From contig NC_044925.1 of the NCBI RefSeq assembly GCF_003576645.1, forward strand, positions 11,110,787 through 11,174,786: 64,000 bases of DNA, written 5' to 3'. Position numbers and translations under genes: made by a program. The notes below the pieces were generated by a model. It saw only the letters and a program-made list of their open reading frames with translations, did no database searches and was not told the origin of the DNA. The number at the start of each line of letters is the position of its first letter. The first letter of the stretch is position 1. This stretch comes from Ipomoea triloba (taxonomy: Eukaryota; Streptophyta; Magnoliopsida; Solanales; Convolvulaceae). Positions 43,744-53,559 of the stretch are shown piece by piece.

Positions 43744-44820
43744 CTACCAAGTATGCTCCTCACGCCAATAGTTCATTTGTTCCTCATGTAGCTGTCTATG
43801 AAAATTTTGCGACGCGGTCCACTCCATTGGAGTTGGGCCTTGCTCCTGTGCAGCGTCTTCCTCCTCATTCTCTTCCTCGTCCTCATCATCATTATCAGAA
43901 GCATTTAAATCGGGTGCATCATCACCTCCAAGCCTTAGTTCTGCGGCAAAGAACTCTCCCACGGTAAAAGAAATTGAGCAACCATTAGATCTCTCCCCCA
44001 TCAATCGGTCCAGTAGGCCTAACCCAATGCACAATTTAGAAACAAAAGGTCCAATAAACACAGTCTGAACCTTTGGCTTTAGCTGGGTCTGGAGCCATTT
44101 CCTAGCCTGAACGCCCATGTTGATACTGACATCATTCTCCATGCACCACATGTAGAATAAGTCCTGCTTGTATACCTTGTTTCTATTCGTGGTTCGTCCA
44201 GAGAGATTTATAGCAAAGGCTAATCTGATAGCCTTCAAAGCATTTCGGGTGATGAGCTTTGCCTTCAAGTTTGAAGAGTTGTATGGGGCATTGTTTGTGA
44301 TGCTTCTCCAGTATCGTCTAGCAACTTCATCTGAATCAAAATCTTCTTTGAAATCTCTGAAATAAGGCATGGACACGCTTGTTGCATCATGAAAACCGAG
44401 TGTAACACCTAAAGTGTTAACAGACATACTGTAGTGGTTGCCGAAAGGAGTGAATGAAATAGACTCCCTTGCATCGTTGACTTCCCTTCTAATCTCTAGG
44501 GTCGCCAAGAATTCATAGGTGACAGGCGCATAGGTGGGTTCTCTCCACTGAAACAGATAGCGGAGCTGTGGGTGCCTAAGGAGCATATTCACTTCTTGCA
44601 AACAACCAAATTCTCTTAAAACATTATCCTCAAAGTGACGGCCAACAGAAAGCTGCTTTCCTTTATAGTTGTCTACTGTTGCGAGTTGAATAGGTGTCAA
44701 GTGTCGTAGTGACCTTGACCCCGGCTCCTGCGGAGCTGTAGCTTGTTGCCGTGTCCTTGATCGACTTGATTCTCCTACATCATGTTTTGATTTCTTTGCA
44801 ATTTCTTTCGAGCGTCCCAT
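43744..44820 (-). CDS. Gypsy second ORF (plant retrotransposon ORF, Athila ORF1-like)
   Basis: About 358 codons from ATG at 44820 (MGRSKEIAKKSKHD). I chose this start because it sits one base after a splice acceptor (tttgtag at 44822), although the frame is open a little further up. Basic N-terminus; then a globular region with WREPTYAPVTYEFLATLEI, FTPFGNHYSMSVNTLGVTLG and GLGLLDRLMGE; then an acidic tail rich in Asp/Glu; then a Gln-rich end. It resembles the plant-specific domain found in Athila-type retrotransposon ORFs, of unknown function. No transmembrane segment or signal peptide, so nothing supports an envelope role. It lies after gag-PR, in the place of pol/env. Confidence 0.7.
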   Translation of the reverse strand: MGRSKEIAKKSKHDVGESSRSRTRQQATAPQEPGSRSLRHLTPIQLATVDNYKGKQLSVGRHFEDNVLREFGCLQEVNMLLRHPQLRYLFQWREPTYAPVTYEFLATLEIRREVNDARESISFTPFGNHYSMSVNTLGVTLGFHDATSVSMPYFRDFKEDFDSDEVARRYWRSITNNAPYNSSNLKAKLITRNALKAIRLAFAINLSGRTTNRNKVYKQDLFYMWCMENDVSINMGVQARKWLQTQLKPKVQTVFIGPFVSKLCIGLGLLDRLMGERSNGCSISFTVGEFFAAELRLGGDDAPDLNASDNDDEDEEENEEEDAAQEQGPTPMEWTASQNFHRQLHEEQMNYWREEHTW

Positions 44821-44821
44821 C

Positions 44822-45505
44822 CTACAAATTATAGAAATTATCATTCATGGTAATTGGCTTTGAATAAGTCACCATTATATTTGTGTAAAATTCCTTGTCA
44901 AGATAATGGATTTCAAACATATAGGGCTAAGAATTTCCGAAAATTTTGCCATAGTTTCCCCTATATTTTGGATAATTTCAAGCATAAGAATATCAACAAT
45001 ATCATTCCATTATCACACACATGCATAAATTCATCATAAGATATATCAATTTGATAGTCAAATAAGAAGTCAACTACAAAAGTCAAGAATTTCAAAAAGT
45101 CAACTTCATCTTCTTCCCCAAATTCAAAATTAGGGTTTTGAAATTGAAAATTCAATTTGGGCAATGTAGCATGTGAAAAGTCAAATTGATGACATATAAT
45201 AGTTCTATAGCAAGTTTACTCATCAATTCAAGCATCAATTTCATAATTTCAACAAGAAATTTAACAAACCCATTTGTTCATCAATGGTGTTCACACTTGA
45301 AGTTTAAGAATATACAACAATCCATCAATGTAACCATCAATAGTGAAAGAAAACATTAAAGGATAGTTCTATGAAGCATTATAACCAATTTAATCATTCA
45401 AAATCATTCAAAATCATGCAAGGCAATGTAAAATAAATTTCACATTCAAACTCTTCCAAACTCATGAATATTCAAGGATAAAGAGTCAAAAAGATGAAAG
45501 ATTAC
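44822..45505 (-). other. Predicted intron before the second ORF
   Basis: On the minus strand a donor CAAG/GTAATC ends a leader at 45506, and an acceptor ATTTGTAG (44822) abuts the ORF start. The 684-nt interval is very AT-rich and lacks ORFs. A prediction from splice signals only. Confidence 0.5.
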
Positions 45506-45609
45506 CTTGATGTTGACGTTTTAATCTTCTTTGAATGGTAAAAAGTGAGAAGTATGTTCAAACCTTGAGTTTGGTTCTTCCTTGCGTGGAGAAGAGAAGA
45601 GAAAAATTG

Positions 45610-45815
45610 ATTTTGGGAGCAAAATAAGGTGGGATGGCCGAACAAGGGTTTTAAACCCGTAGGGGCCTCCACGCCGGTCACACTCGTGTGACCGTGCGTG
45701 GGAGCTCTCTGCCTCGCTCCCACGCATGGCAACACGTGTGTGAGCGTGCGTGGGAGGCTACTGCCTCGTTCCCACGCACGGCTACACACGTGTGAGCCTC
45801 GTGTAGGTCCACTGC
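45610..45815 (-). promoter_or_regulatory. Internal promoter-like module homologous to the LTR U3
   Basis: Repeats the architecture of the LTR promoter: palindromic CACAC(G)TGTG-type words (tcacactcgtgtga, acacgtgtgtgag, acacacgtgtgag) interleaved with gtgcgtggga/tcccacgc blocks, followed in the sense direction by GGGTTTAAAACCC (about 45644-45656). In the LTR the same order is cacacgcgtgtgagcgtgcg then CTATTTAAACC. It lies about 100 bp upstream of the predicted leader exon end, so it could drive a spliced mRNA for the second ORF. Confidence 0.5.
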
Positions 45816-46074
45816 ATCGTTTTCTTCTAATTTTGGGCCTTGCCTTCCATACCTATATCCAGTTTAAGCTCTTCCAAAGCAATTTCTAATCTCGAATCCT
45901 ACAAATTAGTCCTCAAAACATGGTTCCATATGATTGTAGCAATTTATTAGAACAAAAACATTAAAAACGAAAGCATAGCAATAATGTAAAGCATTTTATT
46001 AAAATCTTGGGTTGCCTCCCAAGTAGCGCCACGATTTATGTCATTGGCTAGACGCATTATACCTTGGTTTGAAT

Positions 46075-48189
46075 TCAACCAAATTCCTTGGTGGTGGGTA
46101 AGAAGCATTTTGGTACCCACGTGTTTTTCCAAGTAAGCTTATCGTTCCTTCGCTTCGGTTTTGGTTTCACTTTTGATTTGACCTTTGCCCTTTCATCGTC
46201 ATCAGCTCTTTCTTTTGCCTTTTCCTTGTTATCATTCGTGGCTTGTCCTTCGAATCTCAGGGTAATTTCTCCTGAACTAACATCTATTCGTGCCCGACAT
46301 GTTGCCAGAAATGGTCTTCCAAGAATTAAGGATTCATGGGGATCATCATCTCCCATCTTACAGACAATAAAATCGACAGGCATAAGAAATTTTCCTACTC
46401 TTACTATAACATCTTCCGCTAAGCCTTCAGGATACCGTGTGGTTCCGTCAGCCAAACGTAGAGTCAGCCTCGTCGGTTTCAAACGTGGTAGGTTCAATTT
46501 TTCAAAAAGATTTAAAGACATGACATTGATAGAAGCACCAAGATCAGCAAGAGCGTTTCTAGGTTCCATGTTCTGTATTGACCATGGGATTAATAAAGCT
46601 CCAGGGTCACCCTTCTTTCTGGGGTTTCCCTCAGTCAAATAAGCCGAAGATTCTTGGCTTAAACATGTAATATTATCACAAATGTCATTCTCAAACAACT
46701 CACGGCATTCTTTGCTATTGAAGAATTTTCGAATAAAAGCTTTAAATTTACCTTCTCGAGCTGTTTCCTTTTCTTTCGAGCTTTTGACGTTGTCTCTTGG
46801 TAGTTTCTTTTCTTTCGGGCCTTCTTCCGAAGTGGTTTCCTCCTTGCGTTCCTTCATTGATAAGGTGCATGAACTGTTCGCATTTTTTAATTCAAGATTA
46901 AGACTACAAGAGGTAGTCTTGTTTCTTTGGTCGTCTACCTTACATTGGCAAGTTCCACAGATAGCATCCATTAGATCACATTTCTCATGTGTTTCTTCTT
47001 TGGCATCAATGGCGTTGACTCTCTCTTTCGGGTTGTTTTCAGTGTTGCTTGGGAGTTGTCCGTAGTGTCGATCTGACATCATCTTAAACATCTGAGAGAT
47101 TTGATTCTCAATTGTCTTTAGTGTAGCCTTAGACTCTTGGCGAAGACTAGAAATTTTATGTCTAATCTCTTGAGTAATTTCTTGTTTCAGATTTTCCCGA
47201 TCATTTTTGAGTTCCATGATCGTCCTTGTAAGTCTTTCATCTACCTCACGGATGTCATCCCTTCTCTGTTGAGTAAAATCAAGTTGAGAGTCGTATTGTG
47301 GCCTGAACTGGGTCATTTGATTTCCATTTCCTTGGCTTTGATTGTACATCAATCTGTTCTTGTCATTTTGTCCATATGCAGGCTTGTGTCCATAATTGTA
47401 CTGTCTTTGTGCTTGATATCCATCATTGTTGTTATTGTTCCAACCCTCTCCCTGTTTCCAATTGTTGTTTGATCTTTGGTTTTGTCCATAAGCATTGAAG
47501 TTGGAGTTCCTTTGATAATCTACCGCCTCAACTTGTTCAGATGCAGACGTAGAAGTGCAAATATTGGTGTCATTAGGTCCTCCACAGATATTACAATAAA
47601 GTGCTAATGCCATGCAAGGCTTGAGTTTTCCTTCTATTTTTTCTACCATAGCCTGTAGCTTTTTGATTTCGTGATTCATTGCTTCGATTTTGGCCTCACT
47701 TGCCACTCGATTATCAACTTCATAAATTCCTCCATGATCTCCTCTTCGTTCATACCAACAGGATGTGTTTTTAGATATTCTCTCGATCAGTTCCTCAGCC
47801 TCTTGCAACGCTAGGAAGACAAAGGCATCGCTAGAGGATGAGTCAAGCGACATCTTTCCTTCATCCGTCAACCCTCCATAGAATGAGCTAATCATGTCCC
47901 ATGGGTGCATCAGATCTTGTGGGCACTGCCTTTTAAGAACTTTAAATCTTCGCCAAGCCTTTTCCAAACTTTCAAGTCTTCCTTGTTTGAATTCTTGTAT
48001 CAGCCTTCTAATCCTCATAGTTTTTGTAATGCGAAAGAACTCGTTCATGAATTCGCGATGCAACTGTTGCCACGTTCTGAAATGATTATCGTCTTGGCTT
48101 TCCAACGATCGTGCTGCCTCTCCTATAACTGAAAATGGAAATAATTTTAGTCGAACTATTTCCTCGCTAACGCCTTCTTGTCTGTACAT
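46075..48189 (-). CDS. Gypsy gag-protease polyprotein
   Basis: A 704-codon frame. Retrotrans_gag capsid region at the N-terminus (IRLKLFPFSVIGEAARSL-type, then TWQQLHREFMNEFF, LIQEFKQGRLESL, FYGGL), a coiled-coil segment, a defective knuckle (CNICGGPNDTNIC has Asn/Asp where the His should be), an Asn/Gln-rich linker, a Lys/Glu-rich linker, then the retropepsin domain with ALADLGASINVMSLNLFEKL and LILGRPFLATCRA. It ends at TWVPKCFLPTTKEFG. No RT follows. The first part of Gag is in another frame (48156-48662). Confidence 0.88.
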   Translation of the reverse strand: MYRQEGVSEEIVRLKLFPFSVIGEAARSLESQDDNHFRTWQQLHREFMNEFFRITKTMRIRRLIQEFKQGRLESLEKAWRRFKVLKRQCPQDLMHPWDMISSFYGGLTDEGKMSLDSSSSDAFVFLALQEAEELIERISKNTSCWYERRGDHGGIYEVDNRVASEAKIEAMNHEIKKLQAMVEKIEGKLKPCMALALYCNICGGPNDTNICTSTSASEQVEAVDYQRNSNFNAYGQNQRSNNNWKQGEGWNNNNNDGYQAQRQYNYGHKPAYGQNDKNRLMYNQSQGNGNQMTQFRPQYDSQLDFTQQRRDDIREVDERLTRTIMELKNDRENLKQEITQEIRHKISSLRQESKATLKTIENQISQMFKMMSDRHYGQLPSNTENNPKERVNAIDAKEETHEKCDLMDAICGTCQCKVDDQRNKTTSCSLNLELKNANSSCTLSMKERKEETTSEEGPKEKKLPRDNVKSSKEKETAREGKFKAFIRKFFNSKECRELFENDICDNITCLSQESSAYLTEGNPRKKGDPGALLIPWSIQNMEPRNALADLGASINVMSLNLFEKLNLPRLKPTRLTLRLADGTTRYPEGLAEDVIVRVGKFLMPVDFIVCKMGDDDPHESLILGRPFLATCRARIDVSSGEITLRFEGQATNDNKEKAKERADDDERAKVKSKVKPKPKRRNDKLTWKNTWVPKCFLPTTKEFG

Positions 48190-48662
48190 CCCACATGCTC
48201 GTATAAATCTTGTGATGTGTGTGTTGGGATCTTCAGATGGTAATCCCGAGTATTGACTGTTCTGAACCAGTGTAGAATAGTTGGATGCACATGAAAGTTG
48301 ACATTCTCCATTGGAGGTATATAGATCGAGTTGTGTATGTTAAAATCCGGAGTCATGTAATCTGCGATTGATCTTTGTGGTTCTTGAGGGTTTCCATAAT
48401 AATCCTCTTCACGAATGTTCTCTTGATTGTTTGCTCTGTTAGCCTGCGGTTCTTCAATGATTGGTTCTTCATGGTTAATTGGTACTTGTGGATTGATTGG
48501 AACTGGGGGTGGATTTGGTACTGTTGTGCCTCTTCCTTGTGGGTTTCTTGTTGCGCTTGATGAAGCCATTAGTGTTCCTTGGGTATTTTTCCTTCTAGTT
48601 GCTTTATTAATTTCAGGAATGTAGGGTAGTAGACCTTGATTTCCTTTTGCTCTCGTGTGCAT
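48156..48662 (-). CDS. Gypsy gag N-terminus (frameshifted from the main frame)
   Basis: 168 codons with MASSSATRNPQGRGT as a likely start region and a Pro-rich segment, then NFHVHPTILHWF. From about 48265 the capsid reading (QNSQYSGLPSEDPNTHI, RFIRACGMYRQEG) continues in the frame of 46075-48189, so a one-base indel splits gag. Confidence 0.8.
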   Translation of the reverse strand: MHTRAKGNQGLLPYIPEINKATRRKNTQGTLMASSSATRNPQGRGTTVPNPPPVPINPQVPINHEEPIIEEPQANRANNQENIREEDYYGNPQEPQRSIADYMTPDFNIHNSIYIPPMENVNFHVHPTILHWFRTVNTRDYHLKIPTHTSQDLYEHVGCTDKKALARK

Positions 48663-48838
48663 TCACCTAGTAAAATTATCAATGAAACAGAAATTTCCAC
48701 AATTGACTAGAAGTAGTCAATTGGGTTAGTAGCAAAACAAGTAATAATAAAACAAAATTAAGTGGAATGGATTAACATTTCTCAAATATAGCATTCATGC
48801 AATCAAAGTAAACAAAAACATATGACAACCTATTGCCC

Positions 48839-48857
48839 TCCCCGGCAACGGCGCTAT
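48839..48857 (-). promoter_or_regulatory. Primer binding site of the gypsy element, tRNA-Asp type
   Basis: Minus strand TAGCGCCGTTGCCGGGGAG lies three bases inside the LTR end TTGTCA. It matches the tRNA-Asp complement used by Athila/Tat elements except for one base. Confidence 0.85.
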
Positions 48858-48859
48858 TT

Positions 48860-51626
48860 TGACAACAAGTTGCGTGCATAGGGTGAAATGTTAAAAGATA
48901 TTTGTATGATAAAACGGAAAGTCTGTGACTCCCCGAGTGTCGGTCTCGAAGGAGGGACGTGGAGGTATGTCAAACATTCGGGAGTTTACTTGATTGGATC
49001 ATGCATAGGACTTGAGTGTGGTGAAGGGTGGAATTGCAAGTGAGAGTGTAGTTCATTGGTTGGTTTGCGTGCAAAAGGGTAGTAAAGTAAAAGTGATTTT
49101 GGGAATATGTAAAAGGGGTAGGGATTGGATAGTGTTCATGAATATTGCATAGTGAGAGTGCAAGGTCATGGATTAGGATTGCTAGGATATTGGCTATTCA
49201 AGAGTGTGTTGTCTTAGTCCTTTTCCACCTTATGTACTAAGGCTTCTTTGACTTAGGAGTGCCTTCAAGCATCCAAAGTTCTAAGAGGAATTTTATCAAA
49301 CACTTAAGCTACACACTATCCTACTATTCTTAAGAAGTCCATAGGAACTTTGATTGTGTAAAGCTTTAAATCCTAACTCTAATCAAAGACATGAAAGAGT
49401 CAAGAGCTCAATCTCTCATCTAGATTTGCCAAATCCAAACAAGATCTCATCAAAACAACAATCAAAAGACAAGAATAGATAATCCATCAACACAAACTCA
49501 TAGATCCAAGATATAGAAATAAGATCATCACAAAAGCAATATTCAATCACACAATCCAAATCCCTAGACTAAATTAGCAACTCATGATATGAAATGCAAG
49601 CAAAAGCCAATTTAATCCAAGAATAAGATAGCTAAAATTATAGAAATGAAATAGAGATCACCTAGAGAGAAGAAGATCTTCAATCCAAGCTTGTTGTCTT
49701 CTACAATGGAGATTGATCTAATCTAAAAACTAAGAAAAAATGGAGAAAGTTCTCCAAAGGAAAAACTAAGAAAAGGAAAAACTAAAATTCTGGAATCCTC
49801 TCTGGAAATTCANATATGAAATGCAAGCAAAAGCTAATTTAATCCAAGAACAAGATAGCTAAAATTATAGAAATGAAATAGAGATCACCTAGAGAGAAGA
49901 AGATCTTCAATCCAAGCTTGTTGTCTTCTACAATGGAGATTGATCTAATCTAAAAACTAAGAAAAAATGGAGAAAGTTCTCCAAAGGAAAAACTAAGAAA
50001 AGGAAAAACTAAAATTCTGGAATCCTCTCTGGAAATTCATCAAAGGGGTTTAAATAGTCTCCGAAATGACAACCCTAGCTGAAATTCGCGCTTCACGCCT
50101 CCACGCCTCTCACACGCGTGTGAGCGTGCGTGGGGAGCTTCTGGAAAGTTTCCACGCTTGCTCACACGCGTGTGGCCTTCCAGTTTGGTCCTCTGGGGCT
50201 CCGCTTTTGCCTGGTTTGCTCTTTAAGCTCATCTTTTGGTCCTATTTGCTCCCGGGGCTCTTGTTTTACTTCTTTTAAGCTATAAGTAGCTTCTGTGCAT
50301 CAGTTAGTGATTTTCAAACATTTACGCACATAATTTACCAAATAAGGATGCTATAGACGCGATAAAACACCCTAAAATGTGCCTGAAATAAGTGTATCTC
50401 GGAGTNTATGTCAAACATTCGGGAGTTTACTTGATTGGATCATGCATAGGACTTGAGTGTGGTGAAGGGTGGAATTGCAAGTGAGAGTGTAGTTCATTGG
50501 TTGGTTTGCGTGCAAAAGGGTAGTAAAGTAAAAGTGATTTTGGGAATATGTAAAAGGGGTAGGGATTGGATAGTGTTCATGAATATTGCATAGTGAGAGT
50601 GCAAGGTCATGGATTAGGATTGCTAGGATATTGGCTATTCAAGAGTGTGTTGTCTTAGTCCTTTTCCACCTTATGTACTAAGGCTTCTTTGACTTAGGAG
50701 TGCCTTCAAGCATCCAAAGTTCTAAGAGGAATTTTATCAAACACTTAAGCTACACACTATCCTACTATTCTTAAGAAGTCCATAGGAACTTTGATTGTGT
50801 AAAGCTTTAAATCCTAACTCTAATCAAAGACATGAAAGAGTCAAGAGCTCAATCTCTCATCTAGATTTGCCAAATCCAAACAAGATCTCATCAAAACAAC
50901 AATCAAAAGACAAGAATAGATAATCCATCAACACAAACTCATAGATCCAAGATATAGAAATAAGATCATCACAAAAGCAATATTCAATCACACAATCCAA
51001 ATCCCTAGACTAAATTAGCAACTCATGATATGAAATGCAAGCAAAAGCCAATTTAATCCAAGAATAAGATTACTAAAATTATAGAAATGAAATAGAGATC
51101 ACCTAGAGAGAAGAAGATCTTCAATCCAAGCTTGTTGTCTTCTACAATGGAGATTGATCTAATCTAAAAACTAAGAAAAAATGGAGAAAGTTCTCCAAAG
51201 GAAAAACTAAGAAAAGGAAAAACTAAAATTCTGGAATCCTCTCTGGAAATTCATCAAAGGGGTTTAAATAGTCTCCGAAATGACAACCCTAGCTGAAATT
51301 CGCGCTTCACGCCTCCACGCCTCTCACACGCGTGTGAGCGTGCGTGGGGAGCTTCTGGAAAGTTTCCACGCTTGCTCACACGCGTGTGGCCTTCCAGTTT
51401 GGTCCTCTGGGGCTCCGCTTTTGCCTGGTTTGCTCTTTAAGCTCATCTTTTGGTCCTATTTGCTCCCGGGGCTCTTGTTTTACTTCTTTTAAGCTATAAG
51501 TAGCTTCTGTGCATCAGTTAGTGATTTTCAAACATTTACGCACATAATTTACCAAATAAGGATGCTATAGACGCGATAAAACACCCTAAAATGTGCCTGA
51601 AATAAGTGTATCTCGGAGTCTTATCA
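48860..51626 (-). repeat. 5' LTR of the gypsy element, expanded by contig joins
   Basis: Made of three pieces of one LTR: 48860-49812; 49814-50405, which begins by repeating 49587-49812; and 50407-51626, which restarts at LTR position 107. The pieces are joined by single Ns at 49813 and 50406. A normal LTR is 1326 bp; this area is 2767 bp. The outer end at 51626 is followed by the TSD TATTT that matches the other side of the element. Confidence 0.85.
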
Positions 51627-51669
51627 TATTTGTATATGTAATATATATATAAATTTAGTACATATATAN

Positions 51670-52295
51670 AATTTTCCACACTTTGTTTCTTGCTTGTCCT
51701 CAAGCAAGACATAAGTCTCCGAGATACTTTCTCATGCAAAACAAAGCTTTTGGCAAGTCAAAATATGGGTGTCTAAGACTGTTGAAACGGGGAAATCATT
51801 TGTGTTATCTACAAAGGATTTTGGTCAGATGTCAGCAACTCAAGAAATATTTTCGGGAAATAAAAACCTTTCGTAGATAAACAATAAAACAAGGATCACA
51901 CTCTCGCACCATACGCAAGCATGCATTTCCAAAGTTTTGGTTCACCTTTATTTAAATAGGGCCTCTAGCCGATCCACTAGTGGGAACGATGTGCACTAGC
52001 TAATCAACTTTCCATCCTTATACGCCAAAGCCCAACGTAAATGTAAATGAGGGTAGGGCATGGACCACTCACCGCTTTTGGCTTAGCGCGGTCCCTCTTT
52101 CTTCTCACTTCCTAGGATAACGTCATCGAGCCACCCGACTTCACATGGAGCTCCATGCTTTTTCGAAGGTCAGTGCAATGGGTACTCGAATCCTAGCGAA
52201 GCGGCTCACCTCAGCTCTATTTTCTCAATTCTTGGGATCTTTTTATGTGAACAACCGACTCCAGATATTTTTGCTTACCGAAGACTATGGTTTAT
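51670..52295 (-). mobile_element. Fragment of a second gypsy copy (PPT and 3' UTR)
   Basis: Begins with the same PPT (attttccacactttg) and follows 41623-42410 closely, then stops where the Sirevirus-like LTR fragment begins. Joined to the first copy by a single N (51669). It lacks the 42-bp duplications of the first copy. Confidence 0.85.
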
Positions 52296-53262
52296 TGTCA
52301 TTGGTCCCAAGGGGATGGGGTACAAGTCTAGAGGGGGGGGGTGAATAGACTTGTATAAGATTTTGCAAATCTTTTCAACCTCTCGTGTGTATTGAACTTA
52401 GGATGTTTAGGTTCGATACCTCACGAGGTGAAGACAAAGTTTTATGCGCAGCGGAAAGTTATCCCCTTTTAGTTAGCACGAGTTTGAGTTAGTTCGAGAA
52501 GTGCGTTTATATGCAGTGCAATCGAGGTTAGCGAGAGATAAAAACAGTAAGTAAATGCAAGAGAGATTTTTAAGTGGTTCGGCCAACCCGCCTACGTCCA
52601 CTCTTCTTCCAGAAACTCCCTGGAAGGATTGCACTAAAAACTTCCCTTTTTAGTACAATATCGAGCGCTTGAGCTTTGATCACGAAGCCCGCCTCAAGCC
52701 TCAGGTTTTTCGCCCCGCTTCTTGTTACTCCACCTCTCGAGCACTTGACCTTTGATCCAAGCCCGCGTCAAGCCTCAGGATCTTCACAAGACAGCTCCCA
52801 GGTTACTCCGCCTCTCCAAGGTCTTTCTCCCCGCTTCCAGCTACTCCACCTCTCGAGCACTTGACCTTTGATCACCAAGCCCGCGTCAAGCCTCAGGTTT
52901 CTTTCACTCGGACAGCTGCCAGGTTACTCCACCTCTCTTGCTTAATCCAAAGCAAGGTGTTTTTGGTTGTCACAGTTGAATGTAACAGGCTCCAATCTGA
53001 CCACAAGCTATCGTTGAATCAACTTCGATGTAGAGCAGCTTCGGTCACCTTCTGGATGTTGTAACTCTCTTGAAACACTAAGATGTGTTTTCTCGCTGTT
53101 TTGAATATCGATGATATTCCAAGTTAAGCACTTGCACTTGAACGTTTTAGACAGACACTTCTTAAGAATTTCGAACCCCTTCACTTCACTTCCCCTTTTT
53201 TTCTTTCTGTGTCTTTACGTCCTTATATATGAGAGTAGAGGAATAATTCCGTGGAGGGAAAA
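52296..53262 (-). repeat. Truncated Sirevirus-like LTR
   Basis: Matches the first 970-980 bp (plus-strand order) of the full LTR 53560-55358, from ttggtcccaaggggatgg to the ggagggaaaattatt point, where a TA run replaces the rest. Minor end changes (tgtcattggtccc against tgttggtccc). Confidence 0.85.
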
Positions 53263-53264
53263 TT

Positions 53265-53371
<107 letters not shown>

Positions 53372-53559
53372 CTCTAGTTATATTATGTACCTATCATACC
53401 ATCTATGTTATACGTGTATATATATCTCTCTCTCTATAATAAAGCCATATCGCCTATGACAATCAGCATTCAGCATTTTCCCGCCCATACAATGTGATGT
53501 CGTTTTGGTGGCTTATCTATGTACATAAATTTGTAATATTTATTTTTGTACATCATATT
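53372..53559. other. Short host-like sequence between two LTRs
   Basis: 188 bp with no match to either LTR. Presumably the pre-insertion locus of the Sirevirus-like element. Confidence 0.6.

Larger units (their letters stand above)
40297..51626 (-). mobile_element. Non-autonomous Ty3/gypsy element (Athila/Tat-like) with gag-PR and a second ORF
   Basis: A minus-strand element flanked by the 5-bp TSD TATTT (40292-40296 and 51627-51631). 3' LTR 40297-41622, 5' LTR area 48860-51626 (assembly-expanded), tRNA-Asp PBS, PPT, gag-protease 46075-48662 and an extra ORF 43744-44820. No RT, RNase H or integrase is present in the 7.2-kb interior, so replication needs an autonomous relative. Confidence 0.85.
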
